A DNA stretch of 35,344 nt, taken from assembly GCF_007990715.1 (NCBI RefSeq), contig NZ_BJWY01000077.1, positions 1-35,344 on the forward strand, given 5' to 3'. Below are positions 1 to 7,223 of the stretch, piece after piece; position 1 is the stretch's first letter; the number at the start of each line of letters is the position of its first letter. The position numbers and the translations under genes were made by a program. The stretch comes from Nocardia seriolae NBRC 15557 (lineage in GTDB: Bacteria > Actinomycetota > Actinomycetes > Mycobacteriales > Mycobacteriaceae). The notes beneath the pieces are model-generated. The model was not told the origin of the DNA and made no database searches. It saw only the letters and a list, made by a program, of their open reading frames with translations.

Positions 1-16
1 GTATTAGGACGTAAAG

Positions 17-823
17 ATGACGCTCACCCATCCCGCGTACGGTCGACTGCGGCAAGTGACTCCGTCCGCCGCCGTGGTGCTGGCCGACAATCCCAGCGGA
101 ATGACGTTGCAGGGCACCAATACCTGGCTGCTGCGCGCACCCGGCGCCACGGAATACGTTCTGGTGGACCCGGGTCCGAAGGATCGCAAGCACACCGAGG
201 CGCTGGTCCGGGAGACCGGCGGGAACATCGCCCTCACGCTCATCACCCACAAGCACCACGACCACACCGGTGGCATCGACCATCTGGTGCAGGCCACCGG
301 AACCCCGGTGCGCGCGAAGGCCTCCGAGTTCCTGCGCGGCGACGGCACCGCGCTGTTCGACGGTGAGGTCATCGAGGCGGCGGGGTTGCGCATCACCGTC
401 CTGGCCACTCCCGGCCACACCGAGGACTCGCACAGCTTCCTGATCGACGGGCCGGAGGGCGAACAGGCCCTGCTCACGGGCGACACCGTGCTCGGCAGTG
501 GTACGACCGTGCTGGAATCCTGGGACGGCGCGCTAGCCGCCTATCTGGACTCGCTGGATCGCCTGGTGGCCGTCGCGCCGGGCCGGCACCTGCTCCCGGC
601 CCACGGCCCCGACCACGCCGACGCCGAACCGGTCATCCGCTACTACATCGCGCATCGCGAGGAGCGACTGAATCAGGTCCGCGCGGCGCTCGAGAAGCTC
701 GGGCCCAAGGCCGGATCGCTGCGGATCGTCGCCGAGGTCTACGCGGACGTGGACAAGCGGCTGTGGCCCGCGGCCCAGAGCTCGGTCAAGGCCCAGCTGG
801 CCTACCTGCGTTCGCGGGGATAG
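17..823 (+). CDS. MBL-fold metallo-hydrolase
   Basis: A 268-residue metallo-beta-lactamase-fold hydrolase of the LACTB2/glyoxalase II-like group; the substrate is not known. The zinc motif THKHHDHTGG (residues 77-86) supplies H78, H80, D82 and H83. Further metal ligands are likely in ATPGHTEDS (near residue 135) and in LTGDTV (near residue 155). A C-terminal helical part resembling the LACTB2 extension follows PAHGPDH. The ATG is preceded by a purine-rich GGACGTAAAG. There is no signal peptide, so it is probably cytoplasmic. It sits next to convergent crp, as Rv3677c does beside Rv3676 in M. tuberculosis. Family assignment is secure; the specific reaction is not. Confidence 0.9.
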   Translation: MTLTHPAYGRLRQVTPSAAVVLADNPSGMTLQGTNTWLLRAPGATEYVLVDPGPKDRKHTEALVRETGGNIALTLITHKHHDHTGGIDHLVQATGTPVRAKASEFLRGDGTALFDGEVIEAAGLRITVLATPGHTEDSHSFLIDGPEGEQALLTGDTVLGSGTTVLESWDGALAAYLDSLDRLVAVAPGRHLLPAHGPDHADAEPVIRYYIAHREERLNQVRAALEKLGPKAGSLRIVAEVYADVDKRLWPAAQSSVKAQLAYLRSRG

Positions 824-832
824 CAAACAGCG

Positions 833-874
833 AAGGACCGGGCATCACCGCTACGGGGGTGATGCCCGGTCCTT
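833..874. terminator. Bidirectional intrinsic terminator between MBL hydrolase and crp
   Basis: A perfect 17-bp stem (833-849 with 858-874) and 8-nt loop lies between two convergent stop codons. The arms end in AAGG/CCTT, giving a short U run on the plus strand. The position suits termination of both genes. Confidence 0.85.
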
Positions 875-894
875 TCCGTTGCTGTTGTGGCGCT

Positions 895-1569
895 TCAGCG
901 GGCCCGGCGAGCCAGTCGCTCGGAGTCCGAGATCAGCACGCTCTTGCCCTCGAGCCGCAGCCAGCCGCGGTGCGCGAAGTCGGCCAGCGCCTTGTTCACG
1001 GTTTCGCGGGAGGCGCCGACCAGCTGGGCGATCTCCTCCTGGGTCAGGTCGTGGGTCACGCGCAGCGCGCCCGCTTCCTGGGTGCCGAAACGCTGCGCGA
1101 GCTGCAGCAGCGCCTTGGCGACGCGACCCGGGACGTCGGTGAAGATCAGGTCGGCCAGGTTGTTGTTGGTGCGGCGCAGGCGGCGGGCGAGGACCCGCAG
1201 CAGCTGCTCGGCGATCTCCGGGCGCTGGTCGATCCACGCCTTGAGGGCGTCCCGGTCCATGGTGACCGCTCTGACCTCGGTGACGGTGGTGGCCGTCGAG
1301 GTACGCGGGCCCGGGTCGAAGATCGAGAGCTCGCCGAACATATCCGACGGACCCATGATCGTCAGCAGGTTCTCGCGACCATCGGGCGAACGGCGGCCGA
1401 TCTTCACCTTGCCGGAGGTGATGATGTACAACCGATCGCCGGGCTCACCCTCGTTGAAGATGACGTGGCCGCGCGGGAAGTCAACGGGCTGCAGCTGTTT
1501 GGCGAGAGCCGCCACCGCGGTGGGCTCGACGCCTTGGAAGATGCCTGCTCTGGCGAGGGCCTCGTCCAC
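895..1569 (-). CDS. crp: Crp/Fnr-family cAMP receptor transcription regulator
   Basis: A 224-residue global regulator, the same length as M. tuberculosis Rv3676 and very similar to it as remembered. The N-terminal cyclic-nucleotide-binding beta-barrel carries the phosphate-binding cassette FGELSIFDPGPRT (residues 78-90, with R89 and T90). A dimerisation helix leads to a C-terminal winged helix-turn-helix at about 175-205 (LTQEEIAQLVGASRETV). The GTG start (1567-1569) is chosen because AAGGAG lies 7 nt upstream on the minus strand and the start matches the Rv3676 N-terminus. It is monocistronic and convergent with the MBL gene. A CRP-like site in its own upstream region suggests autoregulation. 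It is predicted to bind GTG-N8-CAC palindromes as a dimer. Confidence 0.97.
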   Translation of the reverse strand: MDEALARAGIFQGVEPTAVAALAKQLQPVDFPRGHVIFNEGEPGDRLYIITSGKVKIGRRSPDGRENLLTIMGPSDMFGELSIFDPGPRTSTATTVTEVRAVTMDRDALKAWIDQRPEIAEQLLRVLARRLRRTNNNLADLIFTDVPGRVAKALLQLAQRFGTQEAGALRVTHDLTQEEIAQLVGASRETVNKALADFAHRGWLRLEGKSVLISDSERLARRAR

Positions 1570-1629
1570 GAATGTGCTCCTTATGGGAAATGGCTCTGTC
1601 CTGGACCGAAACGACTCGGCCGACAGTGC

Positions 1630-1670
1630 AGTCTACTTTGCAATACCGCCGGGTAGTGATAGACACCACG
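1630..1670 (-). promoter_or_regulatory. Candidate CRP-dependent promoter of crp
   Basis: On the minus strand the -10 candidate TAGACT (1630-1635) has no recognisable -35. In its place is AGTGATAGACACCACG (plus-strand view, 1655-1670), a GTG-N8-CAC site resembling TGTGA-N6-TCACA. Its centre is about 40 bp upstream of a start inferred near 1623, which is class II activator spacing. The second half-site is imperfect. Inferred from pattern and geometry only. Confidence 0.4.
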
Positions 1671-1784
1671 CGCCGAGCTGATTCTCGGACACGCGCGGCC
1701 CAGTACGCGACACTCAGCGACGGTTTCGCGACACGCTTCCCTACGAATCTACGACACGCCGTGAGACCGGCGTCATGAAGATCG

Positions 1785-1821
1785 TAAAAAGTGGTCCGGA
1801 GCCGAATGCCACCGGACCACT
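1785..1821 (-). terminator. Intrinsic terminator of the small membrane protein gene
   Basis: A 10-bp inverted repeat (1790-1799 with 1812-1821) is followed on the minus strand by TTTTTACG. This is a classic rho-independent terminator just beyond the stop codon at 1842. Confidence 0.85.
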
Positions 1822-1841
1822 CATTCGCAGACGGGCGCGGT

Positions 1842-2084
1842 TCAGCTCGCTTGCGCGACGTCCATTCCCTTGGCCGCGGGCCGGGCGCGTCGCGGACGCG
1901 CGGCGGCGGCCGGGAGCCCGAGCTTGGTCAGATCGCTGACCTCGGCGTTCGTGGCTCGATCGAGGTACTGCTGGACTTCGGGATCGGGTTCGAGGAGCTT
2001 GCGAAGCCGATTCTCGACTCGTTCCATCACCAATGCGAACAGCATCAGCGCTATCGGAAACAGCACCACGGCGAGTCCTTGCAT
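1842..2084 (-). CDS. Small single-pass membrane protein (Rv3675-like position)
   Basis: A protein of about 80 residues if it starts at the ATG giving MQGLAVVLF. A start at 2123 would add 13 residues, and neither start has a strong Shine-Dalgarno sequence. The N-terminal hydrophobic stretch (about residues 2-20) is one membrane helix, followed by a charged cytoplasmic part (ERVENRLRKLLEPDPEVQQY) and an Ala/Arg/Pro-rich tail. It lies between crp and nth, where M. tuberculosis has the membrane protein Rv3675. Its own terminator downstream supports a real transcription unit. Function unknown. Confidence 0.65.
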   Translation of the reverse strand: MQGLAVVLFPIALMLFALVMERVENRLRKLLEPDPEVQQYLDRATNAEVSDLTKLGLPAAAARPRRARPAAKGMDVAQAS

Positions 2085-2175
2085 AGGCAGCAGTAAACAC
2101 GCCGAAGGTCTCAGATGGAACACGGCGGGTACTCAGCCCGGTTGTGGCACAGGGGTGGTTCCGTAAGGTGGACGC

Positions 2176-3057
2176 GTGCGTGTCACTGAATCCAACGCGG
2201 CCGTGAGCAGGGCAGACCCGGATAAATCGGGCGTGCTCGCAGGTGTCGACGGCGAGTCGGCGGATGGCTCGGTGTCGGGCCGGAATGACTCGGATGCGCC
2301 ACGCTTTTCGCGTCCCAGCAAAGCCGATAAGCGCGCCAAGGAGACTCGAATCGGCCTGGTGCGCCGCGCCCGGCGCATGTACCGGGATATGACCGTCGAG
2401 TTCCCGGGCGCGCACTGTGAGCTGGATTTCACTACACCCCTCGAATTGGCGGTCGCCACAATTCTTTCCGCGCAGTGCACCGACGTGCGCGTCAACCTGA
2501 CCACCCCGGCGCTGTTCGCGAAGTACCGCGGCGCACGCGATTACGCCGAGGCCAACCGGGCCGAGCTGGAGGAGTACATCCGCCCCACCGGCTTCTACCG
2601 CAACAAGGCGAGTTCGCTGATCGGGCTGGGGCAGGAGCTGGTCGAGCGTTTCGACGGCGAGCTGCCGGGCACCCTGGACGAGCTGGTCACCCTGCCGGGC
2701 ATCGGGCGCAAGACCGCGAATGTGGTCCTCGGCAATGCCTTCGGAGTGCCGGGCATCACGGTCGACACCCACTTCGGGCGGCTGGTGCGGCGCTGGAACT
2801 GGACCGACGAAGAGGATCCGGTCAAGGTCGAGCACGCCATCGGCGAACTCATCGAGCGCCGGGACTGGACCATGCTCTCGCACCGGGTGATCTTCCACGG
2901 CCGCCGTGTCTGCCACGCCCGCAAACCGGCGTGCGGGGCCTGCTTCCTGGCGAATGACTGCCCGTCCTTCGGGGAGGGGCCGACCGATCCGACCGAGGCC
3001 GCCAAACTCGTCAAGGGCCCGGAGACCGAGCATCTGCTCGGACTGGTGGGGCTGTGA
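2176..3057 (+). CDS. nth: Endonuclease III (DNA glycosylase/AP lyase)
   Basis: A base-excision repair enzyme that removes oxidised pyrimidines and cleaves at abasic sites. The helix-hairpin-helix LPGIGRKTANV (about 173-183) carries the catalytic lysine K179, and VDTHFGR supplies catalytic D197. A [4Fe-4S] cluster motif C-x6-C-x2-C-x5-C is at C246, C253, C256 and C262. The open frame has about 60 extra N-terminal residues, charged and apparently disordered, compared with the roughly 245-residue M. tuberculosis protein as remembered. The GTG at 2176 follows GTAAGGTGG; a later start, for example GTG at 2233, is possible. It is the first gene of a four-gene operon, and its stop overlaps the next start (GTGA). 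Confidence 0.96.
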   Translation: MRVTESNAAVSRADPDKSGVLAGVDGESADGSVSGRNDSDAPRFSRPSKADKRAKETRIGLVRRARRMYRDMTVEFPGAHCELDFTTPLELAVATILSAQCTDVRVNLTTPALFAKYRGARDYAEANRAELEEYIRPTGFYRNKASSLIGLGQELVERFDGELPGTLDELVTLPGIGRKTANVVLGNAFGVPGITVDTHFGRLVRRWNWTDEEDPVKVEHAIGELIERRDWTMLSHRVIFHGRRVCHARKPACGACFLANDCPSFGEGPTDPTEAAKLVKGPETEHLLGLVGL

Positions 3058-3716
3058 GTGCCGATACGGCGCGGGGAAATACCTGGTGGCGCTGGGCGCT
3101 GGCCGCGGTGATCGTGGCCGTGGCGGCCGCCGTCGCGCTGTGGCCGCAGTTCACCCGGCACGACTCCGCGAATACCGCCACCGGCTCGACGAGCCTCGCG
3201 CCACCCGCCGAAGCGGCTGTCCCCGAGGCGGATCGGGCCGCGGCCGCCCTCGCCGCCTGCCCGCAGCCGAGCGGTGCGCCGGTGGGTGATTCCCCCCTGC
3301 GCGGCATCACCCTGAACTGCCTGGCCGACGGCAAGCCCGTGGACCTGGTCGCGGCCCTGGCCGGCAAGCCCGCCCTGCTCAACCTGTGGGCGTACTGGTG
3401 CGGCCCGTGCGCCGAGGAACTGCCGCTGCTGCAAGAGTTCTCGCGGCAGGCCGGAAACGCGCTCACGGTGCTGACCGTGCACAGTGATCGGGGGACGGCG
3501 AAGGCGCTGTCCCGGCTCACCGATCTGGGCATTCACCTGCCCGGGGTCGAGGATCCGAATGCCAAGGTACGCACCGCCGTCGGCGCGCCCGCGGTGCTGC
3601 CGATCTCGGTGCTGTTGCGCGCCGACGGCACCGTGGCCAAAGTCGTGGTACGACCTTTCACCAGCGTCGACGACATATCCGCTACCGTCGCCGCCGAATT
3701 GGGAGTGAAAGCGTGA
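3054..3716 (+). CDS. Membrane-anchored TlpA-family thioredoxin-like protein
   Basis: A 220-residue protein tethered by one N-terminal helix (about residues 11-31), with the thioredoxin fold outside the membrane. The redox motif WCGPC has C116 and C119, within LLNLWAYWCGPCAEELP. This fits the TlpA/ResA group that reduces or isomerises disulfides in exported proteins or cytochrome c. An Ala/Pro/Thr-rich linker joins helix and domain. The GTG start overlaps the nth stop, and its own stop overlaps the NUDIX start. The order nth-tlpA-nudix-marP matches Rv3674c-Rv3671c. An unpaired C69/C89 pair in the linker region may form a structural disulfide (inference). Confidence 0.92.
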   Translation: MSADTARGNTWWRWALAAVIVAVAAAVALWPQFTRHDSANTATGSTSLAPPAEAAVPEADRAAAALAACPQPSGAPVGDSPLRGITLNCLADGKPVDLVAALAGKPALLNLWAYWCGPCAEELPLLQEFSRQAGNALTVLTVHSDRGTAKALSRLTDLGIHLPGVEDPNAKVRTAVGAPAVLPISVLLRADGTVAKVVVRPFTSVDDISATVAAELGVKA

Positions 3717-4441
3717 GACTGGACGAGTCCGCCAACGGGATTCCCGAGTGGCTGCGCGGGGTCGCCGAGCACGATCCGGCCGACCCGACGGGCGTGAACC
3801 CGGTGCTGCGGCGCACCGCCATGCGGCGCTTCGCCGCCGCCGCGGCCAGATCCCGGGAGGCGGCCGTGCTGGTGCTGTTCGGCGGCTCGTCGGTCGCGGA
3901 TTCCGGTGCGCGCGGCGGGCTTCCGGCCGATGCCGACGTGCTGCTCACCCAGCGCGCCGCCACCCTGCGCCAGCACAGCGGCCAGGTGGCGTTTCCGGGC
4001 GGCGGGGTCGAGCCGCAGGACCGGGGCCCGGTCAGCACCGCGTTGCGGGAGGCCGAGGAGGAGACCGGCCTGGACCCCGCGAGCGTGGAGCCGATCGCGG
4101 TGCTGCCCAAGATCTTCGTGCCGCCCTCGCGGTTCGATGTGACGCCGGTGGTCGCCTATTGGCGCACGCCGGGCGCGGTCGGTGTGGTGAGCGAGACGGA
4201 GGCGGCGCGCGTGACGCGGGTGCCGATCGCCGAGCTCATCGATCCGGCCAACCGTTTCGTGGTGCGGCATCCGCTGGGCTATATGGGCCCGGCGTTCGCC
4301 GTGGACGGAATGCTGGTGTGGGGGTTCACCGCCGGCGTGCTCGCCGGACTGCTGGCGGTGTCGGGGTGGGAAACCGAATGGGACCATCACGACGTACGTG
4401 ATCTGCAGGCCTCGCTGGCCGCGGTAGGGATGACATTATGA
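3713..4441 (+). CDS. NUDIX hydrolase, CoA diphosphatase type
   Basis: A 242-residue NUDIX protein. Just before the box is the CoA-pyrophosphatase signature LLTQRAATLRQHSGQVAFPGG (about 77-97). The Nudix box follows as GGGVEPQD...ALREAEEETGL (about 97-120), with the metal-binding REAEEE glutamates. The family cleaves CoA and its derivatives to acyl-phosphopantetheine plus adenosine 3',5'-bisphosphate. The GTG start overlaps the upstream TGA, and the stop overlaps the marP ATG (ATGA), indicating translational coupling. It is the counterpart of Rv3672c. The exact substrate is inferred from the motif. Confidence 0.92.
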   Translation: MRLDESANGIPEWLRGVAEHDPADPTGVNPVLRRTAMRRFAAAAARSREAAVLVLFGGSSVADSGARGGLPADADVLLTQRAATLRQHSGQVAFPGGGVEPQDRGPVSTALREAEEETGLDPASVEPIAVLPKIFVPPSRFDVTPVVAYWRTPGAVGVVSETEAARVTRVPIAELIDPANRFVVRHPLGYMGPAFAVDGMLVWGFTAGVLAGLLAVSGWETEWDHHDVRDLQASLAAVGMTL

Positions 4442-5631
4442 GCGCCTCTGGCTGGCTCGACCTGGGCATCATCATTTTGGCATTGCTGGCCGCCACCTCC
4501 GGGTGGCGGCAGGGTGCGGTCGCCTCGGCGCTGGCCTTCCTGGGCGTCATATTGGGCGCTGTCGCCGGCATTCTCATCGCGCCGCACATCCTCAAGCACC
4601 TCAGCGAGGGCCGCACCCGGGTGCTGGTCGGCGTGCTGCTGATCGTGGCGCTGGTGATCGTCGGCGAGGTCGCGGGCATGGTGCTCGGGCGCGCGGCCCG
4701 CGGCGGCATGCGCGATCCGTTCACCCGCAGCGTGGACAGCGTGGTGGGCGCGGGCCTGCAGGCGGTGGCGGTGCTGGCCACGGCGTGGCTGCTGGCGCTG
4801 CCGCTGACCAACTCCTCGCAGCCGGGTATCGCGACCGCGGTGAGCAATTCGCAGGTGCTGCGCAATGTCGATCATGTCGCGCCGGACTGGCTGCGGCGGG
4901 TGCCGACCGACTTCTCCAACCTGCTCAACACCTCCGGGCTGCCGGACGTGATCGGCCCGTTCGGGCACGTCCCGATCACCGCGGTGGAACCGCCCGACGC
5001 GGGCGTGCTGCAACTGCCGGTGGCCCAGCAACTGCAGAGCAGTGTGCTGCGCATCCGCGGCATCGCGCCCAGTTGCCAACGGCAGCTGGAGGGTTCGGGC
5101 TTCGTGGTGGCGCCCGAGCGCGTCATGACCAACGCGCACGTGGTGGCGGGCACCAACAGCGTCGGCGTGGACACCGCGCGCGGCACCCTGCCCGCGACCG
5201 TGGTGCTGTTCGACTCGTCCAAGGACGTGGCGATCCTTGCGGTGCCGGGCCTGAACACGCAGCCGCTGGAGCTGGCCCCGGCCGACGCGACCTCGGGGGA
5301 GAGCTCGATCGTGCTCGGCTACCCGGGCGGCGGCCGCTACACCGCCAGCGCGGCCCGCGTGCGTGAGACGCTGAATCTTAAGGGACCGAACATCTATCGC
5401 GACGCCGACGTCAAGCGTGAGGTGTACACGATTCGCGGACAGGTGCGGGCCGGTAACTCCGGTGGGCCGCTGGTGGACACCGACGGTCGGATCCTGGGCG
5501 TGGTGTTCGGCGCGGCGGTCACCGATGAAGACACCGGGTACGTGCTGACGCTGGACGAGGTGCGGCCGGAACTGGATGCGGCGGCGAGCAAGACGACCGC
5601 CGTCGGAACGGGCAGCTGCGTGCTGAGCTGA
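4438..5631 (+). CDS. marP: Membrane-anchored periplasmic serine protease MarP
   Basis: A 397-residue protein. The N-terminal CvpA-like region has about four membrane helices (about 5-22, 30-50, 62-84, 103-122), followed by a linker and a chymotrypsin-fold protease. The catalytic triad is visible as H234 (TNAHVV), D263 (SSKDVAIL) and S341 (AGNSGGPL). C213 and C394 correspond to the disulfide known in M. tuberculosis MarP (Rv3671c), which regulates activity under oxidation. In mycobacteria MarP maintains intrabacterial pH and supports acid and oxidative stress resistance. The ATGA overlap makes it the last gene of the nth operon. A strong terminator follows directly. Confidence 0.95.
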   Translation: MSASGWLDLGIIILALLAATSGWRQGAVASALAFLGVILGAVAGILIAPHILKHLSEGRTRVLVGVLLIVALVIVGEVAGMVLGRAARGGMRDPFTRSVDSVVGAGLQAVAVLATAWLLALPLTNSSQPGIATAVSNSQVLRNVDHVAPDWLRRVPTDFSNLLNTSGLPDVIGPFGHVPITAVEPPDAGVLQLPVAQQLQSSVLRIRGIAPSCQRQLEGSGFVVAPERVMTNAHVVAGTNSVGVDTARGTLPATVVLFDSSKDVAILAVPGLNTQPLELAPADATSGESSIVLGYPGGGRYTASAARVRETLNLKGPNIYRDADVKREVYTIRGQVRAGNSGGPLVDTDGRILGVVFGAAVTDEDTGYVLTLDEVRPELDAAASKTTAVGTGSCVLS

Positions 5632-5640
5632 GCCGACACC

Positions 5641-5681
5641 AAAGCGGCCCCCGGCGAATCGGATTCGCCGGGGGCCGCTTT
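5641..5681. terminator. Bidirectional terminator between marP and alpha/beta hydrolase
   Basis: A near-perfect inverted repeat of about 20 bp per arm centred near 5661, ending in AAAGCGG/CCGCTTT, lies between two convergent stop codons. Confidence 0.85.
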
Positions 5682-5688
5682 CGTGTGC

Positions 5689-6639
5689 TCAGGCCAGGAG
5701 TTTCGCGATCTCCGCCGTCACCGGCTCCGGATTCTCCTGGTGTGCATAGTGACCCGCGTCCGGGATGGCCACCACCCGGCGCTCGGGGGAGAACTGCTGG
5801 CCGCGGCGGATGGTGCTCGCCAGGATGTACCGGTCCTGGTCGCCGTAGAGCGCCAGCGTCGGCACCCGCACCGGTTCGCTCATGGCCGCCATGAAACGCC
5901 GGCCGTCGGGCCGCCATTGGCTGCGGAAGGCCCAGCGCTGGTATTCCAGGGCACAGTGTGCCGCGCCGGGAATCCGGATGGCGGTGCGCATGCGCCGTGC
6001 GGTGTCGGCGAATTCCGCGGTGGCCGACCAGGCTTCGCCGGCCCGTTCGCGCAGCAGCAGTTCGATCTCGATGCCGGCCTCGCGGGTGAGACGGTGTTCG
6101 GGCAGGCGGGGCAGCTGGCAGCGCAGGAAGTCCGGCAGCCAGGCCGCGCGCTGGGCCCGGTCGCGCAGCACGGCGCGCTTGAGGGCCACCGGATGCGGGG
6201 AGCTGATCAGCGCGATGGAACGCACCACGCGTGGGTGCAGCACCGCGGTCGCCCAGCAGACCAGCCCGCCCTCGGCGTGGCCGACCAGGGTGGCCTCGGT
6301 GTGCCCGAGCGCGCGGATGAGCCCGGCCACATCACCGGCCAGGGTCCAGCCGTCGTAGCCGCGCGGCGGTTTGTCGCTGTCGCCGTAGCCGCGCAGATCG
6401 ACCGCCACCGTGCGGTACCCGCGGGCCGCCAGCCCGGTCAGCTGGTGCCGCCACGACCACCAGAAGTCACCGAAGCCGTGCAGCAGCACCACCAGCGGCG
6501 TATCCGGGTCGGTGTAGGCCGTTGCGCCGGGCACCGCCTCCACCACGTGGAAGCGAATGCCGTTGGCGTGCACGTCTCGATGGGCCCACGGTCCGTCGTA
6601 GCGGACTGTGGACGGATCGGGATGCGTATTCGACGACAC
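5689..6639 (-). CDS. Alpha/beta hydrolase, EphE-like, nucleophile replaced by alanine
   Basis: A 316-residue alpha/beta-hydrolase-fold protein in the position of EphE (Rv3670). The oxyanion-hole motif HGFGDFWWSW (54-63), the acid turn YGDQDRYI (D268/D270) and the catalytic histidine DAGHYAHQENP (H297) are present. The nucleophile elbow, normally G-x-D/S-x-G, reads VGHAEGG. Residue 122 is therefore Ala (codon GCC), and the attacking Asp of epoxide hydrolases or Ser of esterases is missing. The fold is clear but classical epoxide hydrolysis is doubtful. It is the last gene of a minus-strand group with nhaA and the holin-like gene. The ATG start is 23 nt past the upstream stop. Confidence 0.85.
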   Translation of the reverse strand: MSSNTHPDPSTVRYDGPWAHRDVHANGIRFHVVEAVPGATAYTDPDTPLVVLLHGFGDFWWSWRHQLTGLAARGYRTVAVDLRGYGDSDKPPRGYDGWTLAGDVAGLIRALGHTEATLVGHAEGGLVCWATAVLHPRVVRSIALISSPHPVALKRAVLRDRAQRAAWLPDFLRCQLPRLPEHRLTREAGIEIELLLRERAGEAWSATAEFADTARRMRTAIRIPGAAHCALEYQRWAFRSQWRPDGRRFMAAMSEPVRVPTLALYGDQDRYILASTIRRGQQFSPERRVVAIPDAGHYAHQENPEPVTAEIAKLLA

Positions 6640-6662
6640 GCCGAAGGAGCGTAATCGAAGGT

Positions 6663-7223
6663 CTAGGTCCGGGGCTTGCCGAGTTCGACCGTGGCGTCGA
6701 TGGTGTGCTCGTCACCCACGCCGAAACCGCTGGGCAGCAGGGTCTTCGCCTCCTTCAGCGACTCGATGGTCTTCTCCGGGGCGCGCAGCTTGCGCACCTT
6801 CAGATAGCCGAGTAGCGCGAAGGCCGCCACCGCCGCGATCATCAGCAGGAACACCACCAGGAAGGCGGCCCAGCGGTACAGCCAGACGTCGAGCAGTTCG
6901 GCGAGGAAGAAGAAAAAGAAGAAGGAGCTGAACAGCAGGCTGGTCAGCGCCAGGATGAAGTAGACGCTGCCCTGCAGGCCCTTCTTGATCTCACCGGTCA
7001 CCTCGGCCTTGGCGAGCTCCACCTCGGCCCGCACCAGCGTCGACATCTGCTCGGTCGCGTCGCGGACCAAGGTGCCGAAGGTGGCCGACTGGTGGGCGTC
7101 GACATCGGACAACGGAATCGAGGTGACGGTGCGGGTGCGGTTCCCGTCGTAGCCGTTACCGCCCTGTGTGAAGCTCAATTGCTCGACCCTTCTCCATGTC
7201 CCGGTAGTACTGTCCGGTGTCAC
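6663..7223 (-). CDS. Phage-holin-family (Rv3669-like) membrane protein
   Basis: A 186-residue protein. A soluble N-terminus precedes an amphipathic helical segment (about 47-82, TLVRDATEQMSTLVRAEVEL). Two membrane helices follow (about 86-111, with a run of six phenylalanines, and 116-141), then a basic cytoplasmic end. This matches the actinobacterial 'phage holin family/DUF1469' proteins, which are chromosomal and not evidence of phage. The GTG start overlaps the nhaA stop (GTGA), so it is translationally coupled. Function unknown; the M. tuberculosis neighbour order acs, Rv3669, ephE is retained. Confidence 0.8.
   Translation of the reverse strand: MTPDSTTGTWRRVEQLSFTQGGNGYDGNRTRTVTSIPLSDVDAHQSATFGTLVRDATEQMSTLVRAEVELAKAEVTGEIKKGLQGSVYFILALTSLLFSSFFFFFFLAELLDVWLYRWAAFLVVFLLMIAAVAAFALLGYLKVRKLRAPEKTIESLKEAKTLLPSGFGVGDEHTIDATVELGKPRT

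Noticed and set aside
6663..7223. Phage holin gene suggesting a prophage
   Set aside because: The 'phage holin family' label covers chromosomal actinobacterial membrane proteins; no other phage genes, att sites or integrase nearby.
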